From CAIPVR01 sp049316905 (GTDB lineage: Bacteria; Actinomycetota; Acidimicrobiia; Acidimicrobiales; Microtrichaceae): 5,117 nt of DNA. The notes beneath the pieces are model-generated. The model made no database searches, was not told the origin of the DNA, and saw only the letters and a program-made list of their open reading frames with translations. Positions 1 to 5,062 of the stretch are shown here, in pieces; within the stretch, counting starts at the first letter, position 1; each line of letters begins with the position of its first letter. The translations under genes were made by a program, and so were the position numbers. The DNA lies in contig JBMOJH010000160.1 in NCBI GenBank assembly GCA_049316905.1, positions 1 through 5,117 on the forward strand, given 5' to 3'.

Positions 1-722
1 GTGGGCGTCGCGGACGGGTTGTTCGAAGTCGGCGCCGCCGCCACCCCGGCCTGGAAGACTGCATCGACCCAGTAGTTGGTGCTCCGGTACGAGTCGGTCG
101 GGAAGGCCTGGCCGGAACCGTAGGCGTACACGCCGTTGGAACCGCCGTCGCCGTCGGCCGGGCCCCGGATCGCGCCACCGGTCGACTTCGCCGTGGTGAA
201 GCCGCCGTTGGTGGCCGAGTACCGCCCGTACGGGGCGTGGTACGACACCACGTAGTTCTGACCCGGCGACACCAGCACCGGCGTGGTCAGGTTCGCCTGC
301 TGCCAGCCACTCGAGGTGGTGCTGGTGAAGTTCACCGAGGCCAGCTTCGTCCCGCGCTGGTCCCACAGCGCCCCGGTGAACGGGCCGTTGGTCGCCCGGC
401 GCTTGTAGAAGCGGATCGCCGTGACCGAGCCGCTCTCGGACACGGTGAAGCGGGTCCCGAGTTCCACGGAACGGGTGTCGGCCGCGGCGGACGTCGACGG
501 AGAGGTGGTGCCGAACATCGTGGTGCCCGGCGCAGGGCTCGCCGTCAGGGCGCTCATCTCGACACCGTCCACCCCCTCGGCCGAGGTGTCGGAGGGTGCG
601 GCGGAGCATCCGGCGAGCAGCGCCGCGGCCACCCCGAGGCCGGCGACGGCCGCGCGGAGGCGGTGTCCCGCCCGTCGCGTGGTGGGCCGCTCACCGAACC
701 AGGTTCTGTCGTTCATGTCCAT
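1..722 (-). CDS. DUF4082-domain lipoprotein, N-terminal part (3' end beyond the left edge)
   Basis: This minus-strand reading frame is open from its start to the left edge, so about 240 residues are visible and the C-terminus is missing. An arginine-rich n-region is followed by a hydrophobic stretch and a lipobox LAGC (residues 36-39), with Cys39 as the predicted lipidation site; there is no good twin-arginine motif. A Ser/Thr/Pro/Ala-rich linker leads to a DUF4082-like domain at about residues 68-223. Its hallmarks are MFGTT (69-73), LGTRF (88-92), RFYK (104-107), GWQQ, YVVSYHAPYGRY (157-168) and NYWVDAVF (216-223). DUF4082 is a beta-rich domain of unknown role in secreted actinobacterial proteins, often joined to Ig-like or carbohydrate-active modules. 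A Pro/Ser/Thr linker follows, so another domain probably lies outside the window. Three in-frame ATGs occur (725, 722, 716); 722 is chosen because GGGGAG (734-729) ends 6 nt upstream. The role is inferred to be surface-anchored and linked to the polysaccharide. Confidence 0.85.
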   Translation of the reverse strand, partial: MDMNDRTWFGERPTTRRAGHRLRAAVAGLGVAAALLAGCSAAPSDTSAEGVDGVEMSALTASPAPGTTMFGTTSPSTSAAADTRSVELGTRFTVSESGSVTAIRFYKRRATNGPFTGALWDQRGTKLASVNFTSTTSSGWQQANLTTPVLVSPGQNYVVSYHAPYGRYSATNGGFTTAKSTGGAIRGPADGDGGSNGVYAYGSGQAFPTDSYRSTNYWVDAVFQAGVAAAPTSNNPSATP

Positions 723-868
723 CATGTGCTCCCCAGCTCATCGACCCGAGAGGGCTCGCCCGGGTCCTGCTGTTCTTTCGGACCGCGGGCGACCGGGCTT
801 GAACAGTGTCGGGCGGGGATCCCCGAGTTGAACCCGGTACCGCTGTGCGGCATGGCTACGGTGGGCGG
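723..868. promoter_or_regulatory. Divergent intergenic region between the lipoprotein and GT4 genes, with a 12-bp palindrome
   Basis: These 146 bp separate the divergent starts and must hold both promoters. A perfect palindrome, CGGGGATCCCCG, occupies 814-825 and could be an operator or a short hairpin. TTGAAC occurs twice in direct orientation, at 799-804 and 828-833, on either side of the palindrome and 29 bp apart. TACGGT (857-862) is a TANNNT -10-like hexamer that ends 6 nt before the GTG start of the plus-strand gene. No convincing -35/-10 pair with normal spacing was found for either direction, and no minus-strand promoter could be assigned. The regulatory role is inferred from position only. 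Confidence 0.4.
729..734 (-). promoter_or_regulatory. Shine-Dalgarno sequence of the DUF4082 lipoprotein gene
   Basis: GGGGAG on the minus strand lies 3 nt before the first ATG (725), 6 nt before the second (722) and 12 nt before the third (716). The spacing favours 722 as the start codon. Confidence 0.6.
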
Positions 869-2053
869 GTGAGCGCTTCGGTCCTGCTCAGCACGCCGTT
901 CGACCTCGGGCTGCCAGGCGTCGCGACCACGGCAATGCGTCAGGCCGTGACGACGCACGGGGCGGGGTGCGACGTGTCGGTGATCTGCTCCGGGGTTCTC
1001 CCGACGGTCCGGCTCCCGCACGGCGTGGCCGTCACGACCACGTTGACGCTGGCCGGCCGGAGCGTGCCGCGACGGGTCGTCGGGCGGCGCCGCGCGCTGG
1101 ACCTCCACGACCGCCGCTCGGCGGACCTCCTGCGGCGGGACCCGGAGCGCTTCGACGTGGTCCACGTCTGGCCCGGAGCGTGCCGGCGGACGCTGATGGC
1201 CGCGAAGGAGCTCGGCATCCCGGCGCTGCGCGAGTCACCGAGCGCCCACACCGCCACCGCGCTGGAGGAGTCGGCACGCGAACAGGCGGTGGTGGGCATC
1301 TCGCTCCCGGCGCGACACGCCTTCGCCGACAACCCCGAGAAGATCCGCCGCGAGGAGGAGGAGTACGAACTGGCCCACGCCGTGGTGGCACCGTCCGACT
1401 ACGTCGTCGACACCTTCATGGCCAGGGGCTTCCCCCGCGAGCACCTCCTCCGTGACAGGTACGGATTCGACCCGGCGACCTGCGCAGCACCCCGGGGGCC
1501 CGACCCGCGGGACCGACCCGAGCACCGGTTCACGGCGGTGTTCGTGGGTCGGTGCGAACCGACCAAGGGCCTGCACTACGCGCTCGATGCCTGGCACCGA
1601 TCCGGGGCCGCTGCGTCAGGTCGGTTCATCATCGTCGGTGATTGGGTCCCGGGTTACGCAGAGGCGCTGCAGGAACAACTCGACCACCCGAGTGTGGAAC
1701 TCCGCCCCTTCACCGCAGCGGTGGGTCCGGTCATGCGCGAGGCCGACGTGCTGGTGCTCGCCTCCGTCACGGAGGGCAGCGCCCTGGTCACCTACGAGGC
1801 GCAGGCATGCGGGACCTCCCTGCTCGTGTCGGACCACAGCGGCGCGGTGATGACCGACGGGGTGCAGGGCATGGTCCATCCGGCCAGGGACGTCGACGTC
1901 CTCACCACCCAGCTGGCCGAGGTCCACCGCGACCCCGACCTCCGCCGTTCGCTACGAACCGCGGCCCTGGCCGCCCGCGACGACCTCACGTGGGACGCCG
2001 CAGGCCGGGACCTCGCCGCGCTCTACCTCGCCGTCACCCGGGCAGCCGCGTGA
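869..2053 (+). CDS. GT4-family glycosyltransferase (GT-B fold)
   Basis: The 394-residue product has the layout of retaining, nucleotide-sugar-dependent GT4 enzymes. The N-terminal Rossmann domain begins with VLLSTPFDLGLPG (5-17), where the GLPG loop matches the usual glycine loop. It continues with VHVWPG (98-103) and EYELAHAVVAPSDYV (165-179), a stretch typical of the end of the GT4 acceptor domain. The C-terminal donor domain has FVGRCEPTKG (225-234), FIIVGDW (253-259) and the EX7E motif in EGSALVTYE (Glu302 and Glu310), which contacts the donor sugar and phosphates. No membrane segment is seen, so the enzyme is probably cytoplasmic or peripheral and adds one sugar to a lipid-linked acceptor; donor and acceptor cannot be read. 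The GTG at 869 is preferred because the fold begins immediately after it. In-frame GTGs at 806 and 845 would add 21 or 8 residues that do not resemble the family. No Shine-Dalgarno is visible. The 3' end overlaps the convergent amidohydrolase gene by 20 bp. Confidence 0.9.
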   Translation: MSASVLLSTPFDLGLPGVATTAMRQAVTTHGAGCDVSVICSGVLPTVRLPHGVAVTTTLTLAGRSVPRRVVGRRRALDLHDRRSADLLRRDPERFDVVHVWPGACRRTLMAAKELGIPALRESPSAHTATALEESAREQAVVGISLPARHAFADNPEKIRREEEEYELAHAVVAPSDYVVDTFMARGFPREHLLRDRYGFDPATCAAPRGPDPRDRPEHRFTAVFVGRCEPTKGLHYALDAWHRSGAAASGRFIIVGDWVPGYAEALQEQLDHPSVELRPFTAAVGPVMREADVLVLASVTEGSALVTYEAQACGTSLLVSDHSGAVMTDGVQGMVHPARDVDVLTTQLAEVHRDPDLRRSLRTAALAARDDLTWDAAGRDLAALYLAVTRAAA

Positions 2054-3080
2054 TGACGCGCCGCGCATTCGTCCGGTAGACCGCCTCGAGCACCTCCGGC
2101 GGCAGGCCCAGGCCGGAGATCCGCCACCGGCCCTGCACCGGGACCTCCGACGCGCTGTACGCGAAGTGCTCGTCCTCGGTCTCGAGGAGTCGGAAGTACA
2201 CGGCCCACTCCTCGGATCGGAGGGGAAAGACGTCGGTGCCGAAGAGCACCCGGTCCGGGTGCGCCAGGATCAGCTCCCGCGCCGCTCTCGGTTGACGCCC
2301 CAGCTCCGACGCCCTCGCCGAGAGGTCGACCACCAGGTTGGGGCAGCGGTCCAGCAGCGCCCCCACCGCTGCGAGGTCCTCGGCCCGGTTGGCCACGTGC
2401 GCGCCGATGAAGGTCGTGTCCGGATGTCGCTCGACCACGCTCTCGAAGGCGTCGAGCAATCGCCCCAGTGCGGGTGGACGACCGTGCCGCCGCAGGCCCG
2501 GCCAACGGGTCAGCTCCTCGATCCGTTCGTTGTGGCGGTCGACGGGTCGGAAGAAGGCGGCCGGGTCACCGGTGTGCATGAGGACCGGCAGCTGGAGTTC
2601 GCCCGCCGCGTCCCAGAGGTCCCCCAGGCGCGGGTCGTCGGGCAGGACCAGCTCGCCGCCCGGGTCCCGCACGGAGAACCCGAGGTCCTTCCACACCTTG
2701 AGCCCGACGGCCCCGGCGTCGCCACCCTCCCGGAGCATCCGGACGAGCGGCTCGCACCGACCGGTCCGGGTGAACTCGGCCCAGTCGACGTGACAGAACG
2801 TGGCGAACCGGCCCGGGTGGGGTCGGTCGTAGCGGTCGAGGTTCGCCGCCAACTCGGCCCCCCAGCGTCCGTCCAGGTTGACCACGGTCCGGACATTGGC
2901 CCGGTCCATCATGTCGATGGCCCGCCCGACGTCGGGTTCCATCCAGGAACCGTCCGAGCTCAGCCAGCGCCCGAGGTGGTTGTGGGCATCGATGGCCGGC
3001 ACCGCTGCCGCGGCCACCGGGTGGGCGGGCACCGCGAGCGTCGGGACGGGGGCCCAGTCGGCGAGCCGCAGGCGGCGCAC
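2034..3080 (-). CDS. Amidohydrolase family protein (COG2159/Amidohydro_2, TIM-barrel metal-dependent hydrolase)
   Basis: The 348-residue product carries the metal-site signature of the Amidohydro_2 group. It has DAHNH (31-35, giving the HxH pair His33/His35), GLKVWKDLG (126-134, Lys128), MHTGD (168-172, His169), GAHVAN (226-231, His228) and GTDVFP (281-286, Asp283). All expected ligands are present, so the enzyme should be active. Family members hydrolyse or decarboxylate small cyclic or carboxylated compounds; the substrate here is unknown. No signal peptide is seen, so it is probably cytoplasmic. The chosen GTG at 3080 has GGAG 5 nt upstream and begins about 30 residues before the HxH motif, a common arrangement in such proteins. 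A GTG at 3191 is an alternative: it has AGGAGG only 3 nt upstream and adds 37 residues rich in Arg and Gly, with more CGA and GGA codons. The gene lies downstream of, and co-directional with, a GT2 gene. Its last 20 bp overlap the convergent GT4 gene. Confidence 0.88.
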   Translation of the reverse strand: MRRLRLADWAPVPTLAVPAHPVAAAAVPAIDAHNHLGRWLSSDGSWMEPDVGRAIDMMDRANVRTVVNLDGRWGAELAANLDRYDRPHPGRFATFCHVDWAEFTRTGRCEPLVRMLREGGDAGAVGLKVWKDLGFSVRDPGGELVLPDDPRLGDLWDAAGELQLPVLMHTGDPAAFFRPVDRHNERIEELTRWPGLRRHGRPPALGRLLDAFESVVERHPDTTFIGAHVANRAEDLAAVGALLDRCPNLVVDLSARASELGRQPRAARELILAHPDRVLFGTDVFPLRSEEWAVYFRLLETEDEHFAYSASEVPVQGRWRISGLGLPPEVLEAVYRTNARRVITRLPG

Positions 3081-3085
3081 GCGGG

Positions 3086-3089
3086 CTCC
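3086..3089 (-). promoter_or_regulatory. Shine-Dalgarno supporting the shorter amidohydrolase start
   Basis: GGAG on the minus strand is separated by 5 nt from the GTG at 3080. The rival site, AGGAGG at 3200-3195, is a better match in sequence but lies only 3 nt from the GTG at 3191. The choice of start is therefore not settled. Confidence 0.4.
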
Positions 3090-3214
3090 GGCGACCCGGT
3101 TCCGGATCCGTCGGAGCCCCGCCCTGAGCCCTCCTCGGGCCGCGGCAGGGAGGACGCCGCTCCCCCGGTCGTCGCCCGCTCGCTGACCCACGGCCCTCCT
3201 CGTCGCGTCCGGCC

Positions 3215-3233
3215 GGTCCCTCGCACCGGGACC
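3215..3233 (-). terminator. Inverted repeat downstream of the minus-strand GT2 gene, possible weak terminator
   Basis: GGTCCC (3215-3220) and GGGACC (3228-3233) form a perfect 6-bp stem with a 7-nt loop. The hairpin begins 13 nt past the GT2 stop codon on the minus strand. There is no following T-run, so it could attenuate transcription into the amidohydrolase gene, protect a 3' end, or simply be a chance GC-rich dyad. Confidence 0.25.
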
Positions 3234-3246
3234 AGCCGACAGGATG

Positions 3247-4104
3247 TCAGACGCCGCCCGACCCACGCGACGACTGGTCACGGGACCACCCCAGACGACC
3301 CGATCGCAGTCGCCGGTGGGCGAGCAACCGGGCCACCAGGTTGACCCCGAGGTAGGCGGGGAGATCGACCACGCGGGCGGGTTCGTCCCGGACCACGCCA
3401 CGCCAGCCGCCCGAGGGTCGGCCGGCACCCGACGGCATGCCCGGCACCGACTCGAGCTGGAGGTTCCCGAGGAGGGTCCGGACCCTGGTCGAGACCAGCG
3501 AGCGGAGGGTGGACGGGGGCGTGACCTCGGAGGACGCGGCGATGATCCGCCGCTCGTCGGGGCCCACGAGGAGGTCGACGTACCGGTCATCGGCGATGAT
3601 GTCCGGGAACGCCCCGAATCTGGCCCGACCCTCCGCCGAGAGCGCGTACACGCCCCGGCCGCCCAGCCCCTCCCGGATCGAGGGCAGGCGTGACCACACC
3701 CGGAAGTACGAACGCACGAGCGTCGAGGCTCCGTCGAGGTGGAGACGGACCGACGTCGACGCCCCCACCACACCGGGTTCGGCCAGCGCGGCCACGAGGG
3801 CGCGGGCCGCCGCGGTCGGGAGCACCACATCGGCATCCACGTACAGCACCGGCCGGGCGTCCGCCGGCACTCCCACCGCCGCGTCGCCGGCGCGCAAGGC
3901 CGCCGCCTTCGAGGCCTCGGCCAGTTCGACCACCCGGACAGGGCCCCCCACGTCCCGGGCCACCGCAGCGGTGTCGTCGGTGCAGCCGTTGGCCACGACC
4001 ACCACGTCGAACTCCCCGGGGGCGGCGTCCGCAAGGAGCGCACGCAGGGAGCGACCGATCAGGGTGGCCTCGTCGTGGGCCGGCATCACGACCGCCGCGT
4101 TCAC
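3247..4104 (-). CDS. GT2-family glycosyltransferase (GT-A fold)
   Basis: The 285-residue product is an inverting GT2-type transferase. The nucleotide-binding start is VVMPAHDEA (5-13), followed by VVVVANGCTDDT (34-45). The metal-binding DXD motif is in LYVDADVVLP (87-96, Asp90-Ala-Asp92). GGRGVYALS (148-156) and IIADDRYVD (169-177) form the acceptor side, where one of Asp172/Asp173 is the likely catalytic base. The PAHDEA-type start resembles transferases that build glycan or glycolipid precursors. There is no clear transmembrane helix, although the segment near 249-262 is hydrophobic and might touch the membrane. The GTG at 4104 is chosen because GGAGG (4113-4109) lies 4 nt upstream and the fold starts at once. 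The same frame stays open for another 900 bases upstream, but that stretch is antisense to the next gene and has no family features. It is divergent from the plus-strand GT2 gene by 48 bp and may be co-transcribed with the amidohydrolase gene. The sugar transferred is unknown. Confidence 0.9.
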   Translation of the reverse strand: MNAAVVMPAHDEATLIGRSLRALLADAAPGEFDVVVVANGCTDDTAAVARDVGGPVRVVELAEASKAAALRAGDAAVGVPADARPVLYVDADVVLPTAAARALVAALAEPGVVGASTSVRLHLDGASTLVRSYFRVWSRLPSIREGLGGRGVYALSAEGRARFGAFPDIIADDRYVDLLVGPDERRIIAASSEVTPPSTLRSLVSTRVRTLLGNLQLESVPGMPSGAGRPSGGWRGVVRDEPARVVDLPAYLGVNLVARLLAHRRLRSGRLGWSRDQSSRGSGGV

Positions 4105-4152
4105 TGGTCCTCCGGAGGTGGGCGACGCCCGTGGTCGATAGGGTCCACCCGC
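4105..4152. promoter_or_regulatory. Short divergent intergenic region between the two GT2 genes, with stacked dyads
   Basis: These 48 bp must serve two divergent genes. They contain a perfect 10-bp palindrome CCTCCGGAGG (4109-4118), which includes the minus-strand Shine-Dalgarno. Next comes GGGCG-A-CGCCC (4120-4130), and then GTGG/CCAC (4131-4134 and 4145-4148). TAGGGT (4139-4144) is a TANNNT -10-like hexamer 8 nt before the plus-strand ATG. No matching -35 was recognised. An operator or shared promoter role is inferred. Confidence 0.4.
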
Positions 4153-5055
4153 ATGGCGCAGCGACCACCGATCGACGTGCTCGTCGTCATCGTGCTGTTC
4201 AACAGTAGCGGCGTCCTCCCCGACTGCCTCCGCTCCCTCGCCGCCGGGTGCGAGGGAACCACATGGCACCTCGTGGCCGCCGACAACGCCTCCACCGACG
4301 AGGGCCCGGACCTCGTCCGACGACTCGTCCCGGACTCCTCGGTGGAACCGCTCGGCGCCAACCTGGGGTACGCCGCCGCGATCAACGCCGCGGTCGCCGC
4401 CGGACCGCCGTCGAGGTCGGTCCTGGTGCTGAATCCCGACACGCGGCTCACCCCGGGGGTCGTCCGCCGCCTGCTCGGCGCCCTCGACGGGTCGACCGCC
4501 GGGATCGTGGTGCCGGCCATCGACGACGAGCACGGCGGGCGCGCCCTGTCCCTCCGCAGGGAACCGACCGCCCGACGGACCCTGTCGGACGCCCTGATCG
4601 GCGGGACGCGGCCCCGACGGCGTCTCGGCGGCGAGATGGTGACCGACCCGGCCGCGTACCGCCGTGCCGGCTGGGTCGACTGGGCCACCGGTGCGGCACT
4701 CCTCGTCGACCGGGCCCTGCACGAGCGTCTCGGCGGTTGGGACGAGCGGTTCTTCCTGTACAGCGAGGAGACCGACTTCATGCTCCGGGCCCGGGACCTC
4801 GGGCGCCCGACGCTCTTCGTGCCGGACGCCGTCGTGATCCACCTCGGAGGCGAGGGCAACACCTCGCCACGCCTCTACCGCCTCATGGCGCTCAACAGGG
4901 TCCGGCTCCAGCGGAAGCGGCACGGAGCGGCGGCCGCCGCCGCGATGACCTGCGCCCAGCTCGTCTACGAGCTGCCCCGGTGCCTGCGCCGTCGGGGCGC
5001 GGTCCACCGTGCCGCCGTGGCCGGCCTCCTGACCGGCCGGGCCCCGATGCCCTGA
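4153..5055 (+). CDS. GT2-family glycosyltransferase, rhamnosyltransferase-like
   Basis: The 300-residue product matches the GT2 branch that includes WbbL-type rhamnosyltransferases and related O-antigen and cell-wall enzymes. In order it shows VVIVLFNS (11-18), VAADNAST (41-48), PLGANLGYAAAIN (66-78) and VLVLNPDTRL (90-99, with the metal-binding region around Asp96). It continues with WATGAALLVDR (177-187), GGWDERFFLYSEETDF (194-209, the acceptor/catalytic-base loop with Glu205, Glu206 and Asp208) and the HLGG signature (230-233). Family knowledge suggests transfer of a deoxyhexose such as dTDP-rhamnose to a lipid-linked acceptor, but the donor cannot be proved from sequence. A short Ala run (259-264) begins a C-terminal helical, basic region that may contact the membrane. 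The ATG at 4153 is the only sensible start near the fold. It has no clear Shine-Dalgarno, only AGGG about 9 nt away, and a TAGGGT hexamer close upstream. Its stop codon is 3 bp from the convergent partial gene's stop codon. Confidence 0.9.
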   Translation: MAQRPPIDVLVVIVLFNSSGVLPDCLRSLAAGCEGTTWHLVAADNASTDEGPDLVRRLVPDSSVEPLGANLGYAAAINAAVAAGPPSRSVLVLNPDTRLTPGVVRRLLGALDGSTAGIVVPAIDDEHGGRALSLRREPTARRTLSDALIGGTRPRRRLGGEMVTDPAAYRRAGWVDWATGAALLVDRALHERLGGWDERFFLYSEETDFMLRARDLGRPTLFVPDAVVIHLGGEGNTSPRLYRLMALNRVRLQRKRHGAAAAAAMTCAQLVYELPRCLRRRGAVHRAAVAGLLTGRAPMP

Positions 5056-5062
5056 GGGTCAG
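5029..5062. terminator. Compound hairpin spanning both convergent stop codons, possible bidirectional terminator
   Basis: An outer stem pairs CTGACC (5029-5034) with GGTCAG (5057-5062). An inner stem pairs GGGC (5039-5042) with GCCC (5049-5052) around a 6-nt loop. The structure covers the ends of both convergent genes. No T-tract flanks it on either side, so assignment as a terminator is tentative. Confidence 0.25.

Noticed and set aside
237..872. 211-residue plus-strand open frame opposite the DUF4082 gene
   Set aside because: It is Arg/Gly-rich shadow sequence. The opposite strand carries a clear lipoprotein signal and DUF4082 motifs over the same bases.
722..1165. 147-residue minus-strand open frame crossing the divergent spacer and the 5' end of the GT4 gene
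   Set aside because: It has low-complexity composition, no motif, and is antisense to the conserved GT4 N-terminal domain.
2047..2060. CGCG...CGCG hairpin at the convergent GT4/amidohydrolase junction
   Set aside because: The stem is only 4 bp and made of a very common GC-rich tetranucleotide; it does not support a terminator call.
2166..3344. 392-residue plus-strand open frame opposite the amidohydrolase gene
   Set aside because: It is rich in Gly, Arg, Pro, Val and Asp without hydrophobic pattern or motifs, and mirrors the strong codon bias of the minus-strand gene. Such antisense frames are common in high-GC DNA.
3081..4043. Upstream continuation of the amidohydrolase reading frame through the GT2 gene, giving a 669-residue protein
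   Set aside because: Most of it is the GT2 gene read in another frame on the same strand, and its product is Arg/Pro/Ser-rich shadow sequence with no domain. The metal-site motifs all lie in the last 348 residues.
4105..5007. Upstream continuation of the minus-strand GT2 reading frame, giving a 586-residue protein if started at 5007
   Set aside because: It is antisense to the well-supported rhamnosyltransferase-like gene, shows low-complexity Arg/Gly/Pro-rich content and no family motif. The strong GGAGG site and the start of the GT2 fold place the real start at 4104.
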